Below, one piece after another: positions 50,674-58,846 of a stretch of DNA of 64,000 nt. Location: the NCBI GenBank assembly GCA_964632005.1, contig CAZWAP010000010.1, positions 5,993-69,992 on the forward strand. Reading direction: 5' to 3'. The first letter of the stretch is position 1, and the number at the start of each line of letters is the position of its first letter. The position numbers were made by a program, and so were the translations under genes. The notes under the pieces are model-generated. The model was not told the origin of the DNA. It worked only from the letters and a program-made list of their open reading frames with translations, and did no database searches. The DNA is from CAZWAP01 sp964632005 (GTDB lineage: Bacteria; Planctomycetota; Phycisphaerae; Sedimentisphaerales; Anaerobacaceae).

Positions 50674-52758
50674 GTGTACAGACGTCTCATAATCCTCTCA
50701 GTGATAATCTCGGCTGCACTGTCCGGCCTGGCCTGGCTGGGCTACCACTCTGTGCAGATCTGGGCGCACGGAATGGAAGGTGCGCGCCTGGGGGAGTTTG
50801 CCGCCGTAGCCGAGCAAATCAGAGAGGACGTCAAACGAAAACTCGACGAGTTCATCGAGGCCGAGCTTCAAAGACCCTATACCGAGTATCTGACCTACTA
50901 CGTCCCCGACAGTGCGCTGCCGGCCCAGGCCCAGATGCCGCTGCTGCGTTCTCCTCTGGCGGGCAAGCTCGAGCACGGCCTGGCTTACGGGCAGTTCCAG
51001 ATCGAGCCTGACGGGACAATCACCACGCCCAACGATGGTCTCCTGGCCGAACACCAGCTTGATCAAGACCCCGGATTCCGCGCCGCGCTGATCTCGTACA
51101 AGAAGAATCTCGAATCGAACCTTCTGCCGGCCCTCAGCCGGTTCAACGCCGAGCAGCCCTACCTCGTGCTGGGCAGCCGTTTGGCATCTACCGGCCCGGC
51201 GCAGAGAGTGGGCAAGCAGGTCGACCGAAAAGGCGAGTCCGGGCAGAAGGGCCCGGGCCGGTTCGCCGGAACCAACCTTGCCATAGAAAGTCTGCAGAGC
51301 CTCGACGAGAAAACCCAGATCGTCCAGCGAAACCGCGCTTACGTCGAGCAGGACCTGACGAGCAACGCCCCCGGCATCCGGCAGCACGACTCCCAGGCCG
51401 TCCCCACGGGACCATCGGCCGAGCAGGCCAAGCAGTCCGAACAGGCCGAAGAGTCCGACGAGGCCCCGCTTGCTGCCAGGGATAACGCCGAGCCATACCC
51501 GCCAGTGGCCTACGAAGCCTCGGACCGCCCCTCTGCCGAGGAAGCAGCATCCGCGGCCGCCAGCAGGCAGACTAGCGCCGGTCTCCCTGCCGGCCGGGTG
51601 CAGCGGAGACTCACCAGCGCGGGCCGACAGCAGGAAATGGTCCAGGTCCGCATAGAACCCTTCGTGCCGGTCGTCGTGCCCACCACGGACGGCGAGGAGT
51701 CGATCTTCGGCGGGCAGGTCTTTATGCTACGCCACGTCCAGATCGAAGAGAGGCACTTCATCCAGGGTTTCAAGCTCAACGAGAAAGAGCTCATCAAGGA
51801 GGTGCGGGAATCTGCCGCTCGCTTTATGCGGGAGGGTATGGCCTTCAGAATAGCCCGCCAAGCGAGCGAACGCTCGTCGTATACCGCCATCCTGGACTTC
51901 GGCTTTGGCCAGGTGATACTGAATCTTATGGAGACCGACCCCGGCCGACTGGCGAGACAGGTCGCCCAGTTGCGATACTGGTATTTCAGCATAATCGTGG
52001 TCGTCGTCGTAGCCGTCGCAGCAGGGCTCGCGAGTCTCTGGCTAAACGCGCGCGCCCAACTGCAACTTGCACAGAAAAAAGACGACTTCATATCCGCCGT
52101 TTCGCACGAGCTGCGAACACCGCTTACCTCGATCCGAATGTACTCCGAAATGCTCGAGAAAAACTGGGTGAAGTCCGGCGAAAAGGCCAAAGAGTACCAC
52201 AGGAATATGAGGGCCGAGAGCGAAAGGCTTACCCGCCTGGTCGAAAATATCCTCGACTTTTCGCGGATCCAGAGGGGTCGCAAGAGGTACGAGTTCTGCC
52301 TCGGTGACATCAATACCTGTGTAGCCGGCGTGGTTGAGATGATGCGGCCGTATGCGGCCGAGAATGGCTTCACGATAAAAACACAATTCAGCCGCGTCGG
52401 CCGCTCCGCCTTCGACGGCGACGCCGTGACCCAGATAGTCGTCAATCTCCTCGACAACGCCGTCAAGTACGCCCGCAATGCCACCGAAAAAACGATCACG
52501 GTGCGAACCAGACGCGATGGCCGATTCATCCTGATAGAAGTCGAGGATCACGGTCCGGGTGTCCCGCACCGCGACCGAAAGAGGATCTTCGAAGAATTCT
52601 ATCGGACAGGGGCTGAGTCCACGCGCGAGACTACCGGCGCCGGGCTGGGCCTGGCGCTGGTAAAAAGATTCGCGTTCGCGCACAACGGGTTCGTCGAGAT
52701 CGCAACGGCCCGACCTGCTGGCGCCCTCTTTCGCGTCGCCCTCGCCGCCCAGATGTAG
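50674..52758 (+). CDS. Sensor histidine kinase
   Basis: A 694-residue kinase from GTG 50674, with AAGGCG upstream. Membrane helix 1 at about residues 5-25, an unusually long extracytoplasmic part (26-434), helix 2 at about 435-457, then HisKA with AVSHELRTPLTSIR (His478) and HATPase_c with VVNLLDNAVKYARN (N box), EDHGPGVPH (G1) and GAGLGLALVKRF (G2). Residues about 190-330 of the sensor are Ala/Glu/Gln/Ser-rich and look disordered, flanked by more ordered segments. There is no HAMP domain between helix 2 and HisKA. It pairs with the upstream regulator. Confidence 0.94.
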   Translation: MYRRLIILSVIISAALSGLAWLGYHSVQIWAHGMEGARLGEFAAVAEQIREDVKRKLDEFIEAELQRPYTEYLTYYVPDSALPAQAQMPLLRSPLAGKLEHGLAYGQFQIEPDGTITTPNDGLLAEHQLDQDPGFRAALISYKKNLESNLLPALSRFNAEQPYLVLGSRLASTGPAQRVGKQVDRKGESGQKGPGRFAGTNLAIESLQSLDEKTQIVQRNRAYVEQDLTSNAPGIRQHDSQAVPTGPSAEQAKQSEQAEESDEAPLAARDNAEPYPPVAYEASDRPSAEEAASAAASRQTSAGLPAGRVQRRLTSAGRQQEMVQVRIEPFVPVVVPTTDGEESIFGGQVFMLRHVQIEERHFIQGFKLNEKELIKEVRESAARFMREGMAFRIARQASERSSYTAILDFGFGQVILNLMETDPGRLARQVAQLRYWYFSIIVVVVVAVAAGLASLWLNARAQLQLAQKKDDFISAVSHELRTPLTSIRMYSEMLEKNWVKSGEKAKEYHRNMRAESERLTRLVENILDFSRIQRGRKRYEFCLGDINTCVAGVVEMMRPYAAENGFTIKTQFSRVGRSAFDGDAVTQIVVNLLDNAVKYARNATEKTITVRTRRDGRFILIEVEDHGPGVPHRDRKRIFEEFYRTGAESTRETTGAGLGLALVKRFAFAHNGFVEIATARPAGALFRVALAAQM

Positions 52759-52920
52759 AACGCTGCGGTCCCCAACGCCCGGGTTTGCCGAGTGAAATAT
52801 CTCATCCGGCCCTTGCTGTTCTCAACCGATAAACAGCTACAAAAACCGTCTTTCTCCTGGCGCCTCCGATAGGGTAAAATGCGCCTTTACAATAAACAGC
52901 CACAACTGAAAGGGTGCGCT

Positions 52921-53094
52921 ATGCATCTGTCCAGAGGCGTATTACGACTGATCGTTGCGGCTGCACTCTGCGGTCCCGCTGTGCTGGCCTACAATCGGAG
53001 CCTCTATGTCATCAACCTTGCCATCACAAGCCCGCAGGACTCGGTCGGCGGGATCATCACCGCCGATAACAACGGCGGCGGGGCAGCGGTCTGA
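52921..53094 (+). CDS. Possible small exported protein
   Basis: A 57-residue frame from ATG 52921, with AAAGGG 6 nt upstream. It begins with a plausible signal peptide (MHLSRGVLRLIVAAALCGPA) and continues with about 35 residues, including a Gly/Asn-rich end. It precedes the ABM gene by 44 bp and could share its transcript. No homologous family is recognised. A longer frame starts at 52879. It may be non-coding. Confidence 0.4.
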   Translation: MHLSRGVLRLIVAAALCGPAVLAYNRSLYVINLAITSPQDSVGGIITADNNGGGAAV

Positions 53095-53138
53095 ACAAGA
53101 CCAGGCCGACCCCGAAACCTTTTTTAGGAGAAGAACAG

Positions 53139-53438
53139 ATGTCGCAAAACAAAGTTACCGTCCTGGCCCTGATAAAGGCCAAAGAAGGCATGCAAGAGCA
53201 GCTCAAGCAGGAACTTATCTCGCTGATAGGACCCACGCATAAAGAAGCGGGCTGCATAGATTACCTCCTCCACCAGGCCAGAGACGACAAGACCCGCTTT
53301 ATGTTCTACGAAAACTGGACGAGCCAAGCGGCCCTCGACGAGCACCTCAGGGCGGCCCATCTACAGGCCTTCGTCGCAAAGGCCGAGCAACTACTCGCCG
53401 AGCCGCTCGATGTCACCATCTGGGAAAGAATCGGCTAA
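53139..53438 (+). CDS. Antibiotic biosynthesis monooxygenase (ABM)-domain protein
   Basis: A 99-residue dimeric alpha/beta-barrel protein of the YgiN-like putative quinol monooxygenase group. Family features: VLALIKAKEGMQEQLKQEL, GCIDYLLHQARDD, FYENWTSQAALDEHL and a C-terminal LDVTIWERI. An AGGAG ribosome site precedes the ATG. Many such proteins act as small oxygenases or bind quinones or haem; none of these can be confirmed here. It is 32 bp upstream of the PCC-domain gene. Confidence 0.9.
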   Translation: MSQNKVTVLALIKAKEGMQEQLKQELISLIGPTHKEAGCIDYLLHQARDDKTRFMFYENWTSQAALDEHLRAAHLQAFVAKAEQLLAEPLDVTIWERIG

Positions 53439-53470
53439 GACCACCCGACAATCCCGACAGGACCCTGAAA

Positions 53471-53905
53471 ATGGAATATGCCGTCGGTAAAACCGGTCGC
53501 GTTATTGCGGCCCGCCTCTTCGAGGGCGAGGACATCTACGAGTGCATCGAACAGATCGCGCGCAAGGAAGGCATCAGCTCCGCTGCTGTCTTGATCACGG
53601 GCGGCTTTAGAAAGGCCGACGTCGTGGTCGGTCCGAAGCAGGAGGCCCCAAAAATCATCCCGAATTTCAAGGAATTCACCGGTCCGGGCGAGGTGCTCGG
53701 AGTCGGGACGATCTACTGCGACGACGGGGGCCCTGCCCTGCACATTCACACGGCGATCGGCAGAGGGCAAGACGTTGTGGTCGGCTGTCCTCGCGGCGGA
53801 GCCAGAACGTTCCTCGTACTCGAAGTGACCATTATCGAAATCGAAGGCGTCCAGGCCGCACGAGAACTCGACGAAGAGACAGGCTTCAAGCTGCTGCGGT
53901 TTTAG
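53471..53905 (+). CDS. PCC/PPC-domain (DUF296) protein
   Basis: A 144-residue protein made of a single PCC domain (plant and prokaryote conserved), found as DNA-binding-associated or stand-alone trimers. Characteristic segments: VIAARLFEGEDIYECIEQIA at the start, SAAVLITGGF, LGVGTIYCDDGGPALHIHTA (with the conserved H-x-H) and VLEVTIIEIEG. Function in bacteria is not established. Its stop overlaps by 4 bp the end of the convergent FtsB-like gene. Confidence 0.9.
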   Translation: MEYAVGKTGRVIAARLFEGEDIYECIEQIARKEGISSAAVLITGGFRKADVVVGPKQEAPKIIPNFKEFTGPGEVLGVGTIYCDDGGPALHIHTAIGRGQDVVVGCPRGGARTFLVLEVTIIEIEGVQAARELDEETGFKLLRF

Positions 53906-54390
53906 TCGAGCTGTTGGTCGGCGTCGTCGGCCGGTCTGAAACACACGAACGAAACGAGTATCAGCGCCGCGCCGCTTCCGAACAGCAGCATCCGCCGCAG
54001 CGGCTGGCGAACACGCTGCAGCCAGGCCGGCAGAATGGGCTCGTTCGGTTCGCTCTCGGCCTGCTCTGCCAGGGCCCGTCTGGCCGCCGCGAGCTGCTCG
54101 GCGGTCGCCCTGGGATACGCCGTGTGCGGCCTGGTGCTCTCGGCTCCGAGCGTCACAGGGGCTATGCGCTTGAGAAGGTTAGGGTCCTCTTCCAGCTGCT
54201 CGAGAAGGGCATCGTAGTCTTCGTTGAGCGACTTCAACTGCCCGGTCAGACGCCTGGCCTGGGCCAGGTAAAAGCTGTTGCGGTAGCGTCGGACAAGGTC
54301 ATCGCACAGAGCCGCCGTACCCATCGCCGCCGCACCGATGCTGAAAAACACCACAAACAACAACGCCCGGATAGCATCCTGCCGTTGCAT
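53902..54390 (-). CDS. FtsB/DivIC-like septum-formation protein with an extra C-terminal helix
   Basis: About 162 residues from ATG 54390 (alternatives at 54417 and 54507). The membrane helix at about residues 8-28 (LLFVVFFSIGAAAMGTAAL) is followed by a coiled coil (YLAQARRLTGQLKSLNEDYDALLEQL) and the LLKRIAPVTLGA segment, as in FtsB/DivIC. A second hydrophobic helix near the C-terminus (LLFGSGAALILVSFVCF) is unusual. The position directly downstream of eno on the same strand is the classical place of ftsB. The call depends on topology and context. Confidence 0.65.
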   Translation of the reverse strand: MQRQDAIRALLFVVFFSIGAAAMGTAALCDDLVRRYRNSFYLAQARRLTGQLKSLNEDYDALLEQLEEDPNLLKRIAPVTLGAESTRPHTAYPRATAEQLAAARRALAEQAESEPNEPILPAWLQRVRQPLRRMLLFGSGAALILVSFVCFRPADDADQQLD

Positions 54391-54525
54391 AGCCCAACGT
54401 GCCCCGCGCTGCGCCATCGCCCAATCCCGGAAGCAGGGTTGCCCGACCAGCGCCCGCTCTAAACCCAGCTGCCCCCGGCCGTGCTCTATATCTGTATTCG
54501 GCCCCAAGCCCGAAGACGGTACACA

Positions 54526-54578
54526 TAAAAGACGGCAGGTGCCTTTTCTCCACTCCGTTGGATGCCACGCACCTGCCG
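54526..54578 (-). terminator. Intrinsic terminator between eno and the FtsB-like gene
   Basis: On the minus strand CGGCAGGTGC (54578-54569) pairs perfectly with GCACCTGCCG (54542-54533) across a 26-nt loop, followed by TCTTTTA. It lies 24 nt past the eno stop. The loop is large, and the T-run is short, so partial read-through into the FtsB-like gene is possible. Confidence 0.65.
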
Positions 54579-54601
54579 ACGCTGATCAACCCATTGAGGT
54601 G

Positions 54602-55888
54602 CTACTTGAACATAAAGCCCGCGTATCGAGCCGCACTTCCCAGCTCCTCGTGTATCCTCAGCAACTGGTTGTACTTGCAGACCCTGTCGGTCCTGCACAG
54701 CGAGCCAGTCTTGATCTGTCCGACGCCCGATGCCACCGCCAGGTCGGCAATCGTCGTATCCTCGGTCTCGCCGCTGCGGTGGCTGATAACAGCCGTCCAG
54801 CCCACCCGACGTGCCATATCGATTGCCTCGAGCGTCTCGGTCAGCGTGCCTATCTGGTTGAGCTTTATCAAAATAGAGTTGGCGCAGCCAAGTTCTATTC
54901 CCTTGGCCAGGCGTTTCGTATTCGTCACAAAAAGGTCGTCGCCGACCAGTTGGACCTTCTCGCCCAGCTTCTTGTTCATCTGCACCCAGCCGTCCCAGTC
55001 GTCCTCTGCCAGGCCGTCTTCAATGGAGATGATCGGATATTTCTCAACCCACCTCGCCCAGTGACGGACCATCTCATCCGAGGTAATTTTCTTTTTCGGG
55101 GCCGACTTGAAGAACCTGTATTTCTTGCTGGCCGAGTCGAACATCTCGGTTGAGGCCGGGTCAAGTGCGATTGCTATGTCCTTGCCGGGCTTGTAGCCGG
55201 CCTGCTTGATGGCCGTCATCACCACTTCCAGGGCCTCCTCGTTACTCTTGAGCGAAGGCGCGAAACCGCCCTCGTCCCCGACCGACGTGGAGTAACCCTT
55301 CTTTGAGAGCACGGCCTTGAGGGTGTGGAAGACCTCCGAGCCCATCTGGAGTGCCTGGGGAAAGTCCTTTGCGCCGACGGGCATAATCATAAATTCCTGG
55401 AAATCAACGTTGTTGTCCGCGTGCTTGCCGCCGTTAAGGATGTTCATCATCGGCACAGGCAGGACGTTCGCGTTGCAGCCGCCGAGATAGCGGTAGAGGG
55501 GCAGGCCAGCCGCATCGGCTGCGGCCTTGGCAGCGGCCAGCGAGACCCCTAATATGGCGTTGGCGCCCAGCTTGCTCTTGTTGGCGGTGCCATCGAGCTC
55601 GATCATCAGCGCATCGAGCTCTTCCTGGCAGGCCGCGTCCATTCCGAGCACTTCCGGCCCGATCACCTCGTTGACGTTGCGCACCGCCCTCGTGACACCC
55701 TTTCCTTTGTACCGCTTGGCCCTGGTATCTCGCAGCTCCACCGCCTCGTACGCCCCAGTACTGGCGCCGGACGGCACAGCCGACCGCCCGAAAGAACCAT
55801 CCTCCAGCAGAACATCGACCTCCACGGTGGGGTTTCCGCGCGAATCAAGCACTTCCCTGGCCGTGACATCGACTATTGTTGTGAACAT
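54602..55888 (-). CDS. eno: Enolase
   Basis: A 428-residue glycolytic enzyme that converts 2-phosphoglycerate to phosphoenolpyruvate. All the key blocks are present: AREVLDSRGNPTVEVDV, VPSGASTGAYEAVELRD, MNILNGGKHADNNVDFQEFMIMP, SIEDGLAEDDWDGW (metal ligands), ILIKLNQIGTLTET (catalytic Lys) and SHRSGETEDTTIADLAVA. Normal length. AAAGGA precedes the ATG. The FtsB-like gene follows, separated by a terminator-like hairpin. Confidence 0.98.
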   Translation of the reverse strand: MFTTIVDVTAREVLDSRGNPTVEVDVLLEDGSFGRSAVPSGASTGAYEAVELRDTRAKRYKGKGVTRAVRNVNEVIGPEVLGMDAACQEELDALMIELDGTANKSKLGANAILGVSLAAAKAAADAAGLPLYRYLGGCNANVLPVPMMNILNGGKHADNNVDFQEFMIMPVGAKDFPQALQMGSEVFHTLKAVLSKKGYSTSVGDEGGFAPSLKSNEEALEVVMTAIKQAGYKPGKDIAIALDPASTEMFDSASKKYRFFKSAPKKKITSDEMVRHWARWVEKYPIISIEDGLAEDDWDGWVQMNKKLGEKVQLVGDDLFVTNTKRLAKGIELGCANSILIKLNQIGTLTETLEAIDMARRVGWTAVISHRSGETEDTTIADLAVASGVGQIKTGSLCRTDRVCKYNQLLRIHEELGSAARYAGFMFK

Positions 55889-56230
55889 CTTGTGTCCTTT
55901 CTAACGCAACCGCCCCGGACTTTGCACGCAACTGTGCGGCCAAGATTAGCGGCTTTTGTCGGGCGCGTCAAGTGCCCGCTGAGTTTTTCCTTTGGAGGGC
56001 GGAGCAATAGCATCCGCCCCAGGCGGCCGCGCAGCGGCAAACAAACCTCTCTGACTCCATCCGACCAGGGCCGAACGCAGCCGAACGAGCAAGGCAATGT
56101 CGGCTCGGCCTTCTGTGAGATTATCGGAGCAAGAACCAAGCCCTGCCTCGGGAATATCCGCAAGCCGCTGCGTAGGGGCCTCGTAGCGGACCGTCCACAC
56201 CTGAAAAAAACGCCGTTTTTCAAAAAATCT
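55889..56230. other. Intergenic region upstream of eno
   Basis: About 340 bp containing the eno promoter near its left end and otherwise no supported gene. Near its right end, at 56206-56220, AAAAACG-C-CGTTTTT is an inverted repeat in an AT-rich patch which leads into the small-RNA promoter. Confidence 0.5.
55943..55971 (-). promoter_or_regulatory. Possible promoter for eno
   Basis: On the minus strand TTGACG (55971-55966), 17 bp, TAATCT (55948-55943), with a leader of about 48 nt. The -10 match is modest. Confidence 0.4.
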
Positions 56231-56260
56231 TTGTAAATTTCGAAAAATACCGTAACTAAT
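56231..56260 (+). promoter_or_regulatory. Promoter of the candidate small RNA
   Basis: TTGTAA (56231-56236), 18 bp, ACTAAT (56255-56260), preceded by A/T tracts like an UP element (56204-56230). It has no protein gene behind it before the terminator at 56388. Confidence 0.5.
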
Positions 56261-56266
56261 CAGGCC

Positions 56267-56424
56267 CTCAGGCGTCTTTAATATCGGGAACACCGGTTCA
56301 ACAGCCGGGCCCGGGGGCAGCATTGAGGGAATTGCCCATACCGGGACGGATCCCGTTGTTGGAATCTTGCACCATCACCCTCCTCCGAAAGGCCGATACC
56401 ACAGGATCGGCCTTTTCTATTTTT
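56267..56424 (+). ncRNA. Candidate small RNA or leader/attenuator of psd-pssA
   Basis: Between eno and psd a plus-strand unit of about 158 nt runs from a promoter-like site to a strong intrinsic terminator, with no open frame of note. It can form successive hairpins: CCGG/CCGG near 56293-56308, GGGCAG/TTGCCC near 56315-56337, CGGGA-CGGA-TCCCG near 56342-56355, and the terminator. Between the last two lies a C-rich single-stranded stretch, ACCCTCCTCC, complementary to ribosome-binding sites. The T-run ends only 37 nt before the psd ATG, so it could be a free sRNA or a riboswitch-like attenuator. It matches none of the classic RNAs I know (6S, SRP, RNase P, tmRNA). Confidence 0.5.
56388..56424 (+). 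terminator. Strong intrinsic terminator upstream of psd
   Basis: AAAGGCCGAT (56388-56397) pairs perfectly with ATCGGCCTTT (56406-56415) over an 8-nt loop, followed by TCTATTTTT. No plus-strand protein gene lies upstream, so it ends the candidate small RNA or leader. Confidence 0.85.
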
Positions 56425-56461
56425 GTTGAATCCGCGTCGCAAAAGCGCTATCATATCCGGT

Positions 56462-57157
56462 ATGAGAATTCCACTGACCAAGTACGGCCTGCCCGAGATG
56501 ATTATCTATCCGGCCGGTGTGCTTGCCGCTATGTTCTTGCTCTTTGCCGCCGCAAGAGAGCACCTGCCGCCCTGGATACTGCTGGCCGCCGAGGCCCTGC
56601 TGGCAGCCCTGCTGCTCTGGACGCTGTGCTTCTTCAGAGACCCCCCGCGACGCTGCCCCTGCGACCCTGCAGTTCTGCTGGCCCCGGCAGACGGCCTGAT
56701 AACCGAGATCCAAACCATCGAGGAAACCGACTTCATCGGTGGACCGGCACTGCGGATCGGCATTTTCCTGAGCATCTTCAGTACCCATATCAATCGCGCC
56801 CCCTGTAATGTGAGGGTCGAGAGAATCACCTACAAGAAGGGGAAGTACAAGAACGCGCTGAACCCCCGCTCTGCCAGGGTCAACGAATCCAACGAGCTGG
56901 CTCTGGTCCGGACGGATCGGCCAAACGACAAACTCATCGTCCGGCAGATCAGCGGGGCGATCGCCCGCAGGATAGTCTGCGACGCCAGGCCCGGGGCGCG
57001 GTTAACCAGCGGGCAGAAGTTCGGAATGATAAAATTCGGCTCAAGAACGGAACTTTACCTGCCGATCCGCAGCAATGCCAGGTGTCTGGTCAAGGTGGGT
57101 GATAAGGTCAAGGCGGGCCTGACGGCCCTGGTGAGGTACGAGCAATGCCCAGATTAA
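56462..57157 (+). CDS. psd: Phosphatidylserine decarboxylase (short type)
   Basis: A 231-residue pyruvoyl enzyme that makes phosphatidylethanolamine from phosphatidylserine. Two hydrophobic segments at about residues 15-32 and 37-55 anchor it. The conserved blocks FFRDPPR, APADGLITEI, FLSIFSTHINRAP (His) and GMIKFGSRTELYLP are present; the Ser of FGSR is the site of self-cleavage and pyruvoyl formation. Its length matches the archaetidyl/short Psd group. The ATG at 56462 has no clear ribosome site. It overlaps pssA by 13 bp. Confidence 0.93.
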   Translation: MRIPLTKYGLPEMIIYPAGVLAAMFLLFAAAREHLPPWILLAAEALLAALLLWTLCFFRDPPRRCPCDPAVLLAPADGLITEIQTIEETDFIGGPALRIGIFLSIFSTHINRAPCNVRVERITYKKGKYKNALNPRSARVNESNELALVRTDRPNDKLIVRQISGAIARRIVCDARPGARLTSGQKFGMIKFGSRTELYLPIRSNARCLVKVGDKVKAGLTALVRYEQCPD

Positions 57158-58059
57158 AGACAAAGGCCGCAAAAAAGGGCCTTCTGCATCACGTCAAAAG
57201 GGAGAGGCTCAAGTACATAACCATACTTCCGTCCCTGATAACCATCCTCAACGGCGTATGCGGGTTCGCGGCCATCGTCTTTGCCGGCAAAGGGCCCGAC
57301 GGGGGCATCGGAGGGTTATCCTACCTTGCAATCGCCGGCTACCTCGTCGTGCTCGCGATGATCGCCGATATGTTAGACGGCAGGGTCGCCAGAATGAGCC
57401 AGAGCACATCGAGCTTTGGCGGCCAGCTCGACAGCCTCTGTGACATCGTCAGCTTCGGCGTTGCTCCGGCCTTTCTGGTTGTCAAGCTGCTCGAGGCCAG
57501 GGTCCTCGGCCTGTCCGGTGCAAATCCGGTGCTGGCAACCTTCTTGAAGCGCTTCGTTTGGCTCTCGGCTGCGGTTTACGTCAGCTGTGCGGCGATCCGC
57601 CTGGCCCGGTTCAACGTCGAAAACGAAGAAGACGAGTCTGCCCATATGAGCTTTATGGGCCTGCCAACGCCTGCCGCCGCCGGCGTCGTCGTCAGCCTTG
57701 TCATCTTCCACCAGGAAACGCTCCGGGGCTTTGGCCAGCAAAGGTCCCCGGTTTACCTTTTCTTTGAAAGCGCTATTCTGTATGCGCTTCCCCTGGTCGC
57801 TTTGGCGGTCGCGCTGTTGATGATCAGCCGCCTGCGCTATCCTCACATAATCAACCAGTACATAGAAGGCAAAAAGCCCTTCGCATACCTGACGCGGATC
57901 CTTTTGGTGCTGGCCTTTGCGATCTGGAACCTGCCCGCCGCGCTGGTACTGGTTTTCGGGCTATTCGCGGCCAGCAGCGTCGTCAAGAGGTTCTATTACA
58001 GGGTGATAAAGCGCAGCTCCCTGGTCGGCGCGCTTGCGAAGTTCCAGGTAGAGGAATGA
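57145..58059 (+). CDS. pssA: CDP-diacylglycerol-serine O-phosphatidyltransferase
   Basis: A 304-residue membrane enzyme that makes phosphatidylserine, the substrate of the overlapping psd product. The CDP-alcohol phosphotransferase motif is complete: DMLDGRVARMSQSTSSFGGQ followed by LDSLCD (D-x2-DG-x2-AR-x8-G-x3-D-x3-D). About eight hydrophobic segments follow the basic N-terminus. The 13-bp overlap with psd and the matching functions make a two-gene phosphatidylethanolamine operon. Confidence 0.96.
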   Translation: MPRLKTKAAKKGLLHHVKRERLKYITILPSLITILNGVCGFAAIVFAGKGPDGGIGGLSYLAIAGYLVVLAMIADMLDGRVARMSQSTSSFGGQLDSLCDIVSFGVAPAFLVVKLLEARVLGLSGANPVLATFLKRFVWLSAAVYVSCAAIRLARFNVENEEDESAHMSFMGLPTPAAAGVVVSLVIFHQETLRGFGQQRSPVYLFFESAILYALPLVALAVALLMISRLRYPHIINQYIEGKKPFAYLTRILLVLAFAIWNLPAALVLVFGLFAASSVVKRFYYRVIKRSSLVGALAKFQVEE

Positions 58060-58063
58060 GCGT

Positions 58064-58846
58064 TTAGGCCTGGGCCCCGGCCTTTTCGGAGCGTTTCGCC
58101 GCCGTCTGGTTCATCTTGTGGTAGCGCTCCACGATGCCCACCAGCCGGGCCAGCGTCTGCCGTCCCTCGATACTGGCCTCCAGGCCGACTATCTGGAGCC
58201 CCAGATAGATACTATCCCCGCCAGCACGCGGTAGAATGTTCCTGATCTGCGCGTTGAGTAGAAGCGGTGTCTCGTATGGCAGCGGTGTAAAGCGCATACC
58301 GATGTACGCGCCTTGTTTGAACTGCGGCTCCATCGCCGCCGATTCACGATCGAGCATCACCTGCGCGCCGCCAGCCGAAATATCGACCAGCCTGCCCCGC
58401 CGGTAGCGGCCCGGATCTCCCGGATCGCCGTCGGCCCTGCTCTTGCGGTGCCAGAGCGTTACCTCGACCTTCAGGGACTGGGGAACCTGCACACGGAAAT
58501 AACTCCGCCGCTGAATCACCTCGACCCGCCGCGGCGCAGCCAGCACCACTATCCCTCCTGCCGCCGACGACGGCTCCAGGGCCACCACCGTGCTGTCGAA
58601 GACGTACTTGCCGTACTCGTATTTGAACGATACCCCGACCGGCTGGGCCACCTGAATGTTTATCGGGTGCCTTGCCTGGGCGTAAGCGCTGCGCACGCTA
58701 AGCCGCCCCCCGCCAAGCTCGGTAAACACCACTTTCGCCACGTGCCATTTGCCCTTCGAAAGGTAGGACATAATCGCCGGGATATTCTGCTCGATGGCGG
58801 TCTCGAGGATCTTTTCCGCATCGATCTGGTCCACCGCTTGGCTCAT
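58064..58846 (-). CDS. PilZ-domain protein (YcgR-like, putative c-di-GMP receptor)
   Basis: A 260-residue protein. ATG 58846 has GGGGGAAGG upstream; the frame is open to 59158, but that part contains a promoter. The N-terminal half (about 1-110) resembles the YcgR-type flagellar-brake N domain. The PilZ domain starts near 127 with QRRSYFRVQVP (R-x-x-x-R) and continues with DISAGGAQVML (D-x-S-x-x-G), both needed to bind c-di-GMP. It probably links c-di-GMP (for instance from the GGDEF enzyme at 26523) to pili, matrix or surface behaviour. It converges on pssA with 4 bp between. Confidence 0.88.
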   Translation of the reverse strand: MSQAVDQIDAEKILETAIEQNIPAIMSYLSKGKWHVAKVVFTELGGGRLSVRSAYAQARHPINIQVAQPVGVSFKYEYGKYVFDSTVVALEPSSAAGGIVVLAAPRRVEVIQRRSYFRVQVPQSLKVEVTLWHRKSRADGDPGDPGRYRRGRLVDISAGGAQVMLDRESAAMEPQFKQGAYIGMRFTPLPYETPLLLNAQIRNILPRAGGDSIYLGLQIVGLEASIEGRQTLARLVGIVERYHKMNQTAAKRSEKAGAQA

